From assembly GCF_000412675.1 (NCBI RefSeq), contig NC_021505.1, forward strand, positions 5,884,501 to 5,948,500: a stretch of DNA of 64,000 nt, in the 5' to 3' direction. The notes below the pieces were generated by a model. The model saw only the letters and a program-made list of their open reading frames with translations, was not told where the DNA came from and searched no databases. Source of the DNA: Pseudomonas putida NBRC 14164. Lineage in GTDB: Bacteria > Pseudomonadota > Gammaproteobacteria > Pseudomonadales > Pseudomonadaceae. The position numbers and the translations under genes were made by a program. This document shows positions 7,860 through 16,265 of this stretch, piece after piece; the stretch's first letter is position 1; each line of letters begins with the position of its first letter.

Positions 7860-8813
7860 GTGGCAATGCAGGTTGGCAAATTGATCGTGGGTGCGGATGT
7901 CGCGAAAGCTGAGTTAGTGATTCATCACGATGATCGCGATGAGATCATCAAGGTGAAAAATACCAAACCGGAAATCAAGAAATGGCTGAAGCAACAGCCT
8001 CTCAACACGGCAATTGCTGTTGAGGCGACCAATGTTTACCACCTGGACTTGGTTGAGCTGGCCCATAGCCTGGGTTTCGAGGTCTATGTCATTGATGGAT
8101 TCCAACTGAGTAACTACCGCAAAAGCGTGGGTGTACGGGTAAAAACGGACCCCACTGATGCTCGGTTGCTGTCCCGATTTTTGAGAAACGAGGGGGAAGA
8201 CCTCCGCCCTTGGACTCCCCCTCCCGCCGTCTACGGCAAGCTTCAGAGCCTTCTGCGACGCCGAGCGGCCTTGGTGACTGCCCGCACGGCGATGACCCAG
8301 AGCTGGGCTAATGAACCCCTGTTGAAAGCCGCCTTCACAACCTTTGTAAAATCGATAGACCGGCTGGATTTGTTGATCCAAAAGAAAATTAAAGAGGTGC
8401 TGCGCGAAGCAGGGCTGCACGAGCAAGTTGCTCGCTGCCAGGCGGTAGAGGGTATTGGTTTTCTCACTGCGACTGCCTTGGTAATGGCCTTTATGCGGGG
8501 CGAGTTCAAGAGCAGTGATTCGTACATTGCATTCCTGGGAATGGATCTACGAGTGATTGATTCTGGGCAGAAGAATGGACGTCGTCGCCTGACCAAGCGA
8601 GGCTGCTCAGAAATCCGTCGCCTGCTGCATAACGCGGCGATGTCAGCCAGCCGGACGGCCACTTGGAAAGGGATCTACGAACAACATCGCAATGCGGGTA
8701 AAGCAACAACCCAGGCGTTGGTAATCCTGGCCAGGAAGCTTGCACGAGTGGCATTCGCCCTGATGAAGAATCAGGACGAATATGTCACCAAGGGTGGGAA
8801 AGCGCCTTGCTGA
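7860..8813 (+). CDS. IS110-family DEDD transposase/recombinase
   Basis: This 317-residue protein has the two IS110 domains. The N-terminal RuvC-like DEDD domain has D13, E55, D97 and D100, with the spacing seen in characterised members. The C-terminal Tnp domain (about 190-300) carries VEGIGFLTATALV and a candidate catalytic serine, S235, in the DSG context. It moves the element by RNA-guided recombination rather than by DDE chemistry. GTG 7860 is chosen because AGGAGG lies at 7849-7854, 5 bases upstream; ATG 7866 is an alternative. The gene appears intact. It is transcribed opposite to the flanking phosphonate genes. Confidence 0.92.
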   Translation: MAMQVGKLIVGADVAKAELVIHHDDRDEIIKVKNTKPEIKKWLKQQPLNTAIAVEATNVYHLDLVELAHSLGFEVYVIDGFQLSNYRKSVGVRVKTDPTDARLLSRFLRNEGEDLRPWTPPPAVYGKLQSLLRRRAALVTARTAMTQSWANEPLLKAAFTTFVKSIDRLDLLIQKKIKEVLREAGLHEQVARCQAVEGIGFLTATALVMAFMRGEFKSSDSYIAFLGMDLRVIDSGQKNGRRRLTKRGCSEIRRLLHNAAMSASRTATWKGIYEQHRNAGKATTQALVILARKLARVAFALMKNQDEYVTKGGKAPC

Positions 8814-8825
8814 AAACCATAGAAT

Positions 8826-8897
8826 CTCCCACAGGATATCTACAAAATTCAGACCCTACGCAGTACCTGTGGGAGCGGGCAAGCCCGCGAAGAAGCC
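8826..8897. repeat. Right fragment of the split REP plus its inverted partner REP
   Basis: CTCCCACAGG at 8826-8835 is the end of the REP interrupted by the IS. An intact inverted REP, with CCTGTGGGAGCGGGCAAGCC within 8867-8886, follows and ends near 8897. The original locus was therefore a normal REP pair between the LysR gene and the transporter operon. Confidence 0.85.
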
Positions 8898-8906
8898 AAC
8901 ACAGGT

Positions 8907-9776
8907 CTAGAAATGCGAACCGGCCACTTCTTGCGCTACACCCATGAACGCGGCCGGCAACCTGGCCTGGCGCCGTTCCTTCAGGCAATACAGGTACTCA
9001 TGCATCACCGGCGCATTCTCCAGCACGAGCACCCGCAGTTCGGGGTTGTGCGGCACCTCATGGCGGGCAATCACGCTGATGCCGATGTTGCGCAGCACCG
9101 CCTCGCGGATCGACTCGCGGCTGCCGATTTCCAGCAAGGCCCCGGCCGTCACCCCGGCCTCCTGCATCATCTGCTCGGTCAGCTTGCGCGTGGTCGAGCC
9201 CTTCTCCCGCATCAACAGGCAATGCCCGGCCACCACATCGATGGACACCGTCTGGCGGTGGGCCAATGGGTGGTTGCGGTGCACCGCCACCACCAGCGGA
9301 TCGGTGCCCAGCACCCGTCGCACCAGCCGGGCGTCCTCCAGCAGCTGCGACGAAGCGGCGATATCCACCCGGTAGTCTTCGAGCATTTCCAGCACCTGCT
9401 GCGAGTTGCCGATCTCCACCGCTACATCCACCTGCGGCAAGCGCTCGCGGTAGATCTTCACCAGGTCGAGAATGTAGTAAGGCGCTGTGGCGGCGATGCG
9501 CAAACTGCCTTGGGCCTGGCCGCTGTTGCGCAGCTCGAACTCGATGTCGGCCTCCTGTTGCAACAGCGCCTTGACCATCGGCAGCAGTCGCACGCCCTCT
9601 TCGCTCAACACCAGGCGCCGCCCGCCACGGTAGAACAGCTCGACCGTGTAGTGGCTTTCCAGGTTGCGGATCTGCGTGGTCACCGTGGGCTGGCTGAGCC
9701 CGAGCTTCTTTGCCGCCAGGGTGATGCTGCCCAGGCGGGCCACCATGTAAAAGGCTTTAAGCTCCGAACTCAGCAT
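8907..9776 (-). CDS. LysR-family regulator, probably of phosphonate uptake
   Basis: This 289-residue LysR regulator has an N-terminal winged helix-turn-helix (about residues 17-38, with SITLAAKKLGLSQPTVTTQI) and a C-terminal type-2 periplasmic-binding-like effector domain. It resembles LysR proteins found with 2-aminoethylphosphonate catabolism genes. It starts 9 bases after the cadA stop codon with AGAGGAC as RBS, so some of its transcription may come from the cadA promoter. The transporter operon lies downstream on the same strand, now separated from it by the IS110 element. The target and effector are inferred from context. Confidence 0.7.
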   Translation of the reverse strand: MLSSELKAFYMVARLGSITLAAKKLGLSQPTVTTQIRNLESHYTVELFYRGGRRLVLSEEGVRLLPMVKALLQQEADIEFELRNSGQAQGSLRIAATAPYYILDLVKIYRERLPQVDVAVEIGNSQQVLEMLEDYRVDIAASSQLLEDARLVRRVLGTDPLVVAVHRNHPLAHRQTVSIDVVAGHCLLMREKGSTTRKLTEQMMQEAGVTAGALLEIGSRESIREAVLRNIGISVIARHEVPHNPELRVLVLENAPVMHEYLYCLKERRQARLPAAFMGVAQEVAGSHF

Positions 9777-9785
9777 GCACGTCCT

Positions 9786-12038
9786 CTATTTGCGCAAAAG
9801 GCGCAAGCCGTTGAACACCACCAGCAGGCTCACGCCCATGTCGGCGAACACTGCCATCCACAGGGTGGCCATGCCGGCAAAGGTAATCGCCAGGAATATC
9901 GCCTTGACGCCCAACGCCAGAACGATGTTCTGCATGAGGATCGCCGCACTTTGGCGCGACAGCCTGACGAAGGCCGGGATTTTCCGCAAGTCGTCGTCCA
10001 TCAGTGCCACATCGGCGGTTTCAATGGCGGTGTCGGTGCCGGCAGCGGCCATGGCAAAACCGATCTCGGCACGGGCCAGGGCCGGGGCGTCGTTGATGCC
10101 GTCACCGACCATGCCCACCCGATGGCCCTGTGCGTACAAGGCTTCGATGGTTTTCAGTTTGTCGGCAGGCAGCAGGTTGCCCTCCGCGCGGTCGATACCC
10201 ACCACGGCGGCGATGGCCTGCGCGGTATGCGGATTATCACCGGTCAGCATGACAGTCTTGATGCCCAGCTCATGCAGCTCGGCAATGGCCTGGCGGCTGC
10301 TGTCCTTGACCGTATCGGCCACTGCGAAAAGGGCTAGCGGGCCACTGCGGTCAAGCAGCAGGACCACGGTCTTGCCCTGGCGCTCCAGCGCATCCAGCTG
10401 GGCTTCCAGCTCGGGTGAGCACAGCCCCAGTTCTTCCACCAGACGGTGGTTGCCCAGGTGGTAGACCTCGCCAGCGATGGTGCCACGCACGCCGCGCCCG
10501 GCCAGGGCAGCGAAGTCATCGACCTCGCTCAAGGCCAGGCCTTGCTCCCTGCCGAACTGGGCAATGGCGCGGGAAACCGGGTGGTCCGAACGTTCGCCCA
10601 AGCTGGCAGCCAGGGCTTGCGCACGGCCTTCAAACACCGGCTCCAGTACTTTGGCGTCGGTCTGTACCGGCTTGCCGTGGGTGATGGTGCCGGTCTTGTC
10701 CAGGGCCAGGTAATCCAGGTGGCGGCCGCCTTCCAGGTACACACCGCCCTTGATCAGGATGCCTTTGCGCGCAGCAGCGGCCAGCCCGCTGACGATGGTC
10801 ACCGGGGTCGAGATGACCAGGGCGCACGGGCACGCGACCACCAGCAGCACCAAGGCGCGGTACACCCAGTCGAACCAGCTTGCGGCCATGAACAGCGGCG
10901 GGATCACCGCCACGGCCAGGGCGATGGCAAACACCACCGGGGTATAGATACGCGAAAACTGGTCGACGAAGCGCTGGGTAGGCGCCCGCGCGCCTTGTGC
11001 TTCCTCCACGGCCTTGATGATCCGCGCCAGGGTCGATTGGCCCGCGCCAGCGGTAACGCGAAACTCCAGCGCACCCGCCTGGTTGATGGTGCCGGCGAAC
11101 AGTTTGTCGCCTACGGCCTTCTCCACAGGCAAGCTTTCGCCGGTGATCGGCGCCTGATCGACGCTGGATTGCCCACTGCTCACTTCGCCATCCAGGCCGA
11201 TGCGCTCGCCGGGGCGCACCCGCACCAACGCGCCGATGGCCACTTCGCGCACATCCACTTCGCGCCATTGGCCATCTGCCTGCTGCACCGTGGCCATGTC
11301 CGGGGTCAGCTGCATCAGCCCGCTGATGGCATTGCGTGCGCGGTCCAGCGAGCGGGCTTCGATCAGCTCGGCAACAGTAAACAGCACCATCACCATGGCC
11401 GCTTCCGGCCACTGGCCGATCAGCACAGCACCGGTCACGGCGATGCTCATCAGCGCATTGATGTTGAGGTTGCGGTTTTTCAGGGCAATCCAGCCCTTCT
11501 TGTAGGTGCCCAGGCCGCAACCAAGAATGGCTGCCAGCGCCAATGCCGCCACCAGCCATTCCGGCGCCAGCGCGGCAAAGTGCACGATTTCGGCGGCGAT
11601 GGCGGCAACACCCGACAATGCCAGCGGCCACCAGCGGGTCTTGGCCGGTTGGGGCGCGGCGGCGATACCGTCGCCTTCGGCACCAAGCGGCTCGGCCTTC
11701 ATGCCCAGGCTGTCGATGGCACGCTCGATGTCGCTAGTACCGTCCAGGGTGTGGCGTACTCCAAGTACGCGGTTGATCAGGTTGAATTCCAGCTGCTCGA
11801 TACCGGCCAGCTTGCCCAGCTTGTCCTGGATCAGGGTCTGCTCGGTCGGGCAGTCCATGGCGTCGATGCGGAAGCGGCTGAGCTGTGCCTGGGCACTGGC
11901 CGTTTCAGTCAGCTGCACCAGCGCCGGCGCGGCTTTGGCCCCGCAGCAGCTGTGGCCGTGGGCGGCGTGCCCATGGTCGTCATCGCCATGGGCGTGATCG
12001 TGCGGATGCTTGTGTTCGTGGCTGACAGGCTGGTTCAT
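9786..12038 (-). CDS. cadA: Cd/Zn/Pb-exporting P1B-type ATPase
   Basis: This 750-residue inner-membrane ATPase pumps divalent soft metals out of the cytoplasm. The N-terminus is strongly histidine-rich ([20 protein letters not shown]) followed by CC. The heavy-metal-associated domain has MDCPTE, with one cysteine rather than the CxxC of other family members. The metal-transport motif is C403-P-C405, the phosphorylated aspartate is D447 in DKTGT, and the hinge motif is [11 protein letters not shown] 12038 is chosen over the upstream frame because AAGGA lies about 8 bases before it. It is divergent from cadR and shares a MerR-type operator with it. Induction by cadmium, lead or zinc is expected. 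Confidence 0.9.
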   Translation of the reverse strand: MNQPVSHEHKHPHDHAHGDDDHGHAAHGHSCCGAKAAPALVQLTETASAQAQLSRFRIDAMDCPTEQTLIQDKLGKLAGIEQLEFNLINRVLGVRHTLDGTSDIERAIDSLGMKAEPLGAEGDGIAAAPQPAKTRWWPLALSGVAAIAAEIVHFAALAPEWLVAALALAAILGCGLGTYKKGWIALKNRNLNINALMSIAVTGAVLIGQWPEAAMVMVLFTVAELIEARSLDRARNAISGLMQLTPDMATVQQADGQWREVDVREVAIGALVRVRPGERIGLDGEVSSGQSSVDQAPITGESLPVEKAVGDKLFAGTINQAGALEFRVTAGAGQSTLARIIKAVEEAQGARAPTQRFVDQFSRIYTPVVFAIALAVAVIPPLFMAASWFDWVYRALVLLVVACPCALVISTPVTIVSGLAAAARKGILIKGGVYLEGGRHLDYLALDKTGTITHGKPVQTDAKVLEPVFEGRAQALAASLGERSDHPVSRAIAQFGREQGLALSEVDDFAALAGRGVRGTIAGEVYHLGNHRLVEELGLCSPELEAQLDALERQGKTVVLLLDRSGPLALFAVADTVKDSSRQAIAELHELGIKTVMLTGDNPHTAQAIAAVVGIDRAEGNLLPADKLKTIEALYAQGHRVGMVGDGINDAPALARAEIGFAMAAAGTDTAIETADVALMDDDLRKIPAFVRLSRQSAAILMQNIVLALGVKAIFLAITFAGMATLWMAVFADMGVSLLVVFNGLRLLRK

Positions 12039-12075
12039 GGGGTCGTCCTTAAAGTGAGCCTGTTGCCAAGTGAAC

Positions 12076-12096
12076 ACCCTGTAGCCACTATAGGGT
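12076..12096 (-). promoter_or_regulatory. CadR operator within the cadA promoter
   Basis: The 21-bp imperfect dyad ACCCTGTAGCCACTATAGGGT lies in the divergent cadA/cadR gap. On the minus strand TTGACC (12099-12094) is a -35 box. A weak -10 (TTCACT or TCACTT, 12074-12068) follows after 19-20 bases. This over-long spacer is characteristic of MerR-family promoters, where the activator untwists the DNA on metal binding. The sequence agrees with the known Pseudomonas CadR site. Confidence 0.85.
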
Positions 12097-12121
12097 CAAG
12101 CCACTTGCTGGAGATTTCGTG

Positions 12122-12565
12122 ATGAAGATCGGAGAACTGGCCAAAGCCACCGACTGCGCGGTGGAAACCATCCGCTACTACGAGCGTGAACACCTGCTGC
12201 CCGAGCCTGCCCGTACAGAAGGCAACTACCGGCTGTATACCCAGGCCCACGTGGAACGGCTGACCTTCATCCGCAACTGCCGCACCCTGGACATGACCCT
12301 GGAAGAAATCCGCAGCCTGCTTCGCCTGCGCGACAGCCCCGACGACTCGTGCGGCAGCGTCAATGCGCTGATCGACGAACATATCGAGCATGTGCAGGCG
12401 CGGATCGATGGCTTGGTGGCATTGCAAGAGCAGCTGGTGGAACTGCGGCGGCGCTGCAGCGCGCAGGGGAGCGAATGCGCGATCTTGCAGCAACTGGAGA
12501 CGAACGGGGCGGTATCGGTGCCGGACACCGAGCATTCGCATGTGGGGCGCAGTCACGGGCATTGA
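12122..12565 (+). CDS. cadR: MerR-family cadmium-responsive regulator
   Basis: This 147-residue protein is nearly identical to described Pseudomonas CadR. It has an N-terminal HTH (KIGELAKATDCAVETIRYYE), a long dimerisation helix, and the metal-site cysteines C77, C112 and C119. A histidine-rich tail (H138, H140, H145, H147) is the second metal site. It represses, and with Cd(II) activates, the divergent cadA and its own gene. ATG 12122 is used, although GTG 12119 is in frame directly before it. A REP pair follows the gene. Confidence 0.93.
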   Translation: MKIGELAKATDCAVETIRYYEREHLLPEPARTEGNYRLYTQAHVERLTFIRNCRTLDMTLEEIRSLLRLRDSPDDSCGSVNALIDEHIEHVQARIDGLVALQEQLVELRRRCSAQGSECAILQQLETNGAVSVPDTEHSHVGRSHGH

Positions 12566-12571
12566 GCCAAA

Positions 12572-12656
12572 AGCTTCGCGGGCACGCCCGCTCCCACAGG
12601 GACCGCACAGGGCCTGGCATTCAGTAGTACTTGTGGGAGCTGGCTTGCCGGCGAAA
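12572..12656. repeat. Chimeric REP pair (arms of two classes)
   Basis: The left arm (12572-12600) is the CGCGGGCACGCCCGCTCCCA class. The right arm (12630-12656) is the GTGGGAGCTGGCTTGCCGGC class. The two share only the flanking CCCACA/TGTGGG part, so this is not a simple perfect inverted repeat. It lies between convergent cadR and thyA. Confidence 0.8.
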
Positions 12657-12673
12657 GGGGCGCAAAGCGCCCC
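12657..12673. terminator. Short GC hairpin between cadR and thyA
   Basis: GGGGCGC-AAA-GCGCCCC forms a perfect 7-bp stem directly after the REP pair. There is no clear T-tract on either strand, so it is at best a weak or Rho-assisted terminator. Confidence 0.45.
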
Positions 12674-12688
12674 CGGAAATCTAGAAAA

Positions 12689-13660
12689 TCACACCGCCAT
12701 CGGCGCTGTCATCGGCGCATGGTGCTCATAGCCTTCCAGCCAGAAATCACTCGGCTCGATCTTCTCCAGCCACTCCGGCTCATACTTGCCCGTCTCGGCA
12801 AACGCCGGCACGCGGTCGCTGATCACCAGCTTCGGCGCTTCCAGCGGCTCGCGCTTGAGCTGCTCGTTCAGCATGTCCAGGTGGTTTTCATACACATGGG
12901 CATCGCCGATGAAGTAGGTGAACCAGCGTGGGGTGTAACCGGTCAGGCGGCCGAACAGCGACAGCAGCGCCGCGCCTTCGGTGAGGTTGAACGGTGTGCC
13001 CAGGCCCAGGTCGTTGGAGCGGATGTAAAGGGTCAGGGAAATTTCCTTGGTCTCTACATTCGGGTGGAACTGGTACAGCAGGTGACACGGCGGCAGGGCC
13101 ATCTCGTCCAGCTGCGCGCAGTTCCAGCCGTGGAACAGGATGCGGCGGCTGCCCGGGTCGTTGGCGATGGTGTCCAGGCACTGGCGCACCTGGTCGATGG
13201 CCTTGTACAGGACCACGAACGCCTGGCCGTCTTCTTCGTCCTGGGCAATACGGCGGAAGCCGGCCTTCTCGGCCATTTCGACAGCGGCCGGGTTGCTAAG
13301 CGGGATGCGCTTGTAGCCCGGCCACTGGCGCCATTGCACGCCATAGATCTCGCCCAGGTCGTCATGGCCCTGGCGGAACGGGTTGGCCAGCCACTGGGCG
13401 TTTTCGTTGGCGTTCTGGTCCCAGACCTTGCAGCCCAGCTCACGGAATTCACCGGCGTTTTTCACGCCCCGCAGGAAGCCGACCATCTCGCCGATCGCCG
13501 ACTTGAACGCCAGCTTGCGCGTGGTGATGGCCGGGAAGCCCTTCTGCAGGTCGAAGCGCAGCATGGCGCCCGGCATGCTGATGGTACGGATGCCGGTGCG
13601 GTTGCCTTGCAACGTACCGTTCTCGATGACTTCACGGACCAGATCTAGATACTGTTTCAT
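12689..13660 (-). CDS. thyA: Thymidylate synthase
   Basis: This enzyme methylates dUMP to dTMP using methylenetetrahydrofolate. It has 323 residues, starting [16 protein letters not shown]. The catalytic cysteine is C192 in [11 protein letters not shown], and the RRILFHGWN arginines that bind the dUMP phosphate are present. It is longer than the E. coli enzyme (264 residues) because of extra segments between about residues 85 and 155, a form usual in pseudomonads. It lies 48 bases downstream of lgt on the same strand, and probably in one transcription unit with it. Confidence 0.96.
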   Translation of the reverse strand: MKQYLDLVREVIENGTLQGNRTGIRTISMPGAMLRFDLQKGFPAITTRKLAFKSAIGEMVGFLRGVKNAGEFRELGCKVWDQNANENAQWLANPFRQGHDDLGEIYGVQWRQWPGYKRIPLSNPAAVEMAEKAGFRRIAQDEEDGQAFVVLYKAIDQVRQCLDTIANDPGSRRILFHGWNCAQLDEMALPPCHLLYQFHPNVETKEISLTLYIRSNDLGLGTPFNLTEGAALLSLFGRLTGYTPRWFTYFIGDAHVYENHLDMLNEQLKREPLEAPKLVISDRVPAFAETGKYEPEWLEKIEPSDFWLEGYEHHAPMTAPMAV

Positions 13661-13678
13661 GACTTTCCTGTAACAAGA

Positions 13679-13703
13679 ACGGCAGGGGGATCGCCCCTGC
13701 CGT
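13679..13703 (-). other. Intercistronic hairpin between lgt and thyA
   Basis: ACGGCAGGGG (13679-13688) and CCCCTGCCGT (13694-13703) form a perfect 10-bp stem with a 5-base loop in the lgt-thyA gap. No U-run follows on the minus strand. It may lower read-through into thyA or mark a processing site. Confidence 0.5.
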
Positions 13704-13708
13704 GAAAA

Positions 13709-14518
13709 TCATACGGCTGGTTTTGCCGTAGGTTTGCGGTTGTAGGCCAACCAGATCAAGAAGATGCCGCCGACGATCATCGGCAAGCAAAGCAACTGAC
13801 CCATGGTCAACCAGCCGAAGGCAATGTAGCCAAGCTGGGCATCAGGCACCCGCACAAACTCCACGATAAAGCGGAAAATGCCGTAGAACAGCGCGAACAT
13901 GCCGGAAACGGCCATGGTCGGGCGCGGTTTGCGCGAGTACAACCAGAGAATCACGAATAATGCCACACCTTCCAGGGCAAACTGGTACAGCTGCGACGGA
14001 TGACGGGGCAACTGGGCAGGGTCGCTGAAAGGCGGGAACACCATCGCCCACGGCACGTCGGTCGCCTTGCCCCACAGCTCGGCGTTGATAAAGTTGCCAA
14101 TACGCCCGGCACCCAGGCCGATCGGCACCAGCGGGGCAACGAAGTCCATCAGCTCGAAGAACGACTTGTTGTTGCGCTTGCCGAACCACAAGGCCGCCAG
14201 CATCACGCCAATGAAGCCGCCGTGGAACGACATGCCGCCCTTCCACACCTCGAAGATCAGTGTCGGGTTGGCCAGGTAGGCATGCAGGTCGTAGAACAGC
14301 ACGTAACCCAGGCGGCCACCGACGATCACCCCCATCGACAACCAGAACACCAGGTCGGAAAGCTTCTCGCGGCTCCAGGTGGGGTCAAAGCGGTTCAACC
14401 GGCGCGAAGCCAGCAGCCAGGCGCCGCCGATGCCGATCAGGTACATCAGCCCGTACCAATGGATTTTCAGCGGCCCGATGGCCAGGGCCACGGGGTCTAT
14501 CTGCGGGTAAGGCAGCAT
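13709..14518 (-). CDS. lgt: Prolipoprotein diacylglyceryl transferase
   Basis: This inner-membrane enzyme transfers a diacylglyceryl group from phosphatidylglycerol to the lipobox cysteine of prolipoproteins. It has 269 residues and about seven hydrophobic segments. The diagnostic motif [13 protein letters not shown], including the essential Arg and Asn, is present. So is the HGGFIG segment containing the catalytic-region histidine. It is the middle gene of TauE-like permease, lgt, thyA, all leftward and closely spaced. Confidence 0.96.
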   Translation of the reverse strand: MLPYPQIDPVALAIGPLKIHWYGLMYLIGIGGAWLLASRRLNRFDPTWSREKLSDLVFWLSMGVIVGGRLGYVLFYDLHAYLANPTLIFEVWKGGMSFHGGFIGVMLAALWFGKRNNKSFFELMDFVAPLVPIGLGAGRIGNFINAELWGKATDVPWAMVFPPFSDPAQLPRHPSQLYQFALEGVALFVILWLYSRKPRPTMAVSGMFALFYGIFRFIVEFVRVPDAQLGYIAFGWLTMGQLLCLPMIVGGIFLIWLAYNRKPTAKPAV

Positions 14519-14534
14519 GGAACTTCCTCTCGAT

Positions 14535-15317
14535 TCAAATCAAAAAGCTGAGGCCGACACAGAACAGCAGCGCTGCGAACAGGCGTTTCAACAAACGGGG
14601 CGACAGCTTGTGCGCCAGACGCGCGCCAAAGCGGGCGAAAAACATGCTGGTCACGGCAATGCCGACCATCGCCGGCAGGTACACGTAACCCAGGCTGTGG
14701 GCCGGCAGGTGCTCCTCGTGCCAACCCAGCAGCATGAAGCTCAGGGCACTGGCCACGGCAATCGGCAGGCCACAGGCCGAGGACGTGGCCACCGCCTGCT
14801 GCATGGGCAGGCTGCGCCAGGTCAGGAACGGCACAGTCAGCGAACCACCGCCGATGCCGAAAATGGCCGAGGCCCAGCCAATTACCCCACCGGCCCCGAT
14901 CAAGGCGGGTTTGCCCGGGATGCCGCGGCTCGCCTTGGGTTTGAGGTCCAGGGCCATCTGCGCGGCGATAACCAGGGCGAACACGCCGATGATCTTCTGC
15001 AGCAGCGGGCCCTGGATCAGCGAGGCGGTCTTGGCACCGACACCGGCCCCCAGCAGGATGCCGAGGGTCATCCAGGCGAAGATCGGCCATTGCACCGCGC
15101 CCTTGCGGTGGTGCTCAAGCACGGCGTTGATCGACGTGAACACGATGGTTGCCAGCGATGTGCCGACCGCCAGGTGGGTCAGCACCGAGGCGTCGAAGCC
15201 CTGCAAGGTGAAGCTGAACACCAGCACCGGCACGATGATGATGCCACCGCCCACGCCGAACAGCCCGGCCAGCACACCGGCACAGGCGCCCAACAGCAGA
15301 TAGAGCACGAATTCCAT
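14535..15317 (-). CDS. TSUP (TauE/SafE) family membrane permease
   Basis: This 260-residue integral membrane protein of the sulfite exporter TauE/SafE family has about eight hydrophobic segments. The glycine-rich repeats [16 protein letters not shown] and [16 protein letters not shown] occur in each half, as usual for the family. The start at 15317 ([10 protein letters not shown]) is preferred over 15338 because GGGGAAG lies just upstream. Members export sulfite, sulfoacetate or other organic anions; the substrate here cannot be told. It is the first gene of the run leading to lgt and thyA. Confidence 0.85.
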   Translation of the reverse strand: MEFVLYLLLGACAGVLAGLFGVGGGIIIVPVLVFSFTLQGFDASVLTHLAVGTSLATIVFTSINAVLEHHRKGAVQWPIFAWMTLGILLGAGVGAKTASLIQGPLLQKIIGVFALVIAAQMALDLKPKASRGIPGKPALIGAGGVIGWASAIFGIGGGSLTVPFLTWRSLPMQQAVATSSACGLPIAVASALSFMLLGWHEEHLPAHSLGYVYLPAMVGIAVTSMFFARFGARLAHKLSPRLLKRLFAALLFCVGLSFLI

Positions 15318-15446
15318 TCGGCTTCCCCGAAAAATCAATCCGGCATGGTAACGGAAGCCGGCCTCGGGGCTCTAGTGAACTCTGTGTCAGGATGGATCGG
15401 CCACGCCGCTGTGGGTACAGTGGCAGAAAACACAGAGGCCAAACCG

Positions 15447-16193
15447 ATGTGCCTGATCGTATTTGCTTGGCGGCCGGGGCATGCCCTGCCGCTGATCGTC
15501 GCGGCCAACCGCGACGAGTTCTATGCCCGCCCCACTCAACCCTTGGCGGCCTGGGAAGATGCGCCCGGGGTGCATGCCGGGCGCGACCTGGAGGCCGGTG
15601 GCACATGGCTGGGCGTGGGGCCGCAGGGGCGGTTTGCGGCGCTGACCAATATCCGCGACCCGGGCCAGGCACTGGGGCCGCGCTCGCGGGGTGAACTGGT
15701 GGCGGCGTACCTGCAGGGTGAGCTTGGGGTCGAGGCTTACCTGGACCAGGTAGCCAGCCGCAGCGGGCAGTATTCGAGCTTCAACCTGCTGGTGGGTGAT
15801 GCGCGGCAGCTGGGTTATCTGCATGCCCGTGACGCTACGCCCTGCCTGCTGGACGCCGGGGTGTACGGGTTATCCAACGCCGGGCTGGATACCCCGTGGC
15901 CGAAGCTGGTGAAGGCACGTAGCGGGCTGGAGGGCCTGCTGGAAACGCCAGACCCGCGCCGGTTGCTGGATTTGCTGGCCGATAACGAGCCGGCAGCTGA
16001 TGGTGACCTGCCCGAGACAGGCGTGGGGCTGGCGACCGAGAAACTGCTGTCGAGCGTATTCATCGCCAGCCAGAACTACGGGACCCGGGCGAGTACGGTG
16101 CTGATCGTGGATGATCAGGGACAAAGGCGGCTGATCGAGCGCAGTTTCGGGCCCTTTGGTGGGCATTTGGGTGAGGTTGAAGTGCTGGTCTGA
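15447..16193 (+). CDS. NRDE (TANGO2-like) family protein
   Basis: This 248-residue protein starts MCLIVFAWRPGHALPLIVAA and contains the family signature NRDEFY at about residues 24-29. It then has GGTWLG and NxxD-type turns typical of NRDE/TANGO2 proteins. A cysteine at position 2 may act as an N-terminal nucleophile after methionine removal. The bacterial function is not established. The much longer frame running back to 14517 overlaps the TauE-like gene in antisense and is not credible upstream of this ATG. The gene is divergent from the TauE-like gene and convergent with ptsP. Confidence 0.8.
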   Translation: MCLIVFAWRPGHALPLIVAANRDEFYARPTQPLAAWEDAPGVHAGRDLEAGGTWLGVGPQGRFAALTNIRDPGQALGPRSRGELVAAYLQGELGVEAYLDQVASRSGQYSSFNLLVGDARQLGYLHARDATPCLLDAGVYGLSNAGLDTPWPKLVKARSGLEGLLETPDPRRLLDLLADNEPAADGDLPETGVGLATEKLLSSVFIASQNYGTRASTVLIVDDQGQRRLIERSFGPFGGHLGEVEVLV

Positions 16194-16212
16194 TCATTTG
16201 ATGCTGCCTGTG

Positions 16213-16248
16213 CCGGCCTCTTCGCGGGCAAGCCCGCGAAGAGGCCGG
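16213..16248. repeat. Single REP hairpin, perfect 17-bp stem
   Basis: CCGGCCTCTTCGCGGGC, two loop bases AA, then the exact reverse complement. It lies between convergent genes (NRDE protein and ptsP), so both transcripts would end in a very stable hairpin. Confidence 0.85.
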
Positions 16249-16265
16249 AACCGGCAACCTTGATT

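Larger units (their letters stand above)
7656..8827 (+). mobile_element. IS110-family insertion sequence inserted in a REP palindrome
   Basis: The element is about 1,172 bp with one DEDD transposase gene. The flanks share a CT dinucleotide (7654-7655 and 8826-8827), which fits the short core exchanged by IS110 recombinases. Short sub-terminal inverted repeats, TATGGTT at 7658-7664 and AACCATA at 8815-8821, lie just inside the ends. There is a 204-bp non-coding left end and only about 14 bases between the stop codon and the right end. P. putida elements such as ISPpu9 and ISPpu10 are IS110-type and known to target REP sequences; this may be one of them or a relative. The boundaries are inferred from the restored REP. 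Confidence 0.85.

Noticed and set aside
12657-12673. Full Rho-independent terminator after cadR/thyA
   Set aside because: The stem is good, but neither strand has a following T-run, so it is listed only as a weak candidate.
14517-15446. N-terminal extension of the NRDE protein
   Set aside because: The extension is antisense to the TauE-like gene and of low-complexity composition. The NRDE family begins at MCLIVFAWRPG.
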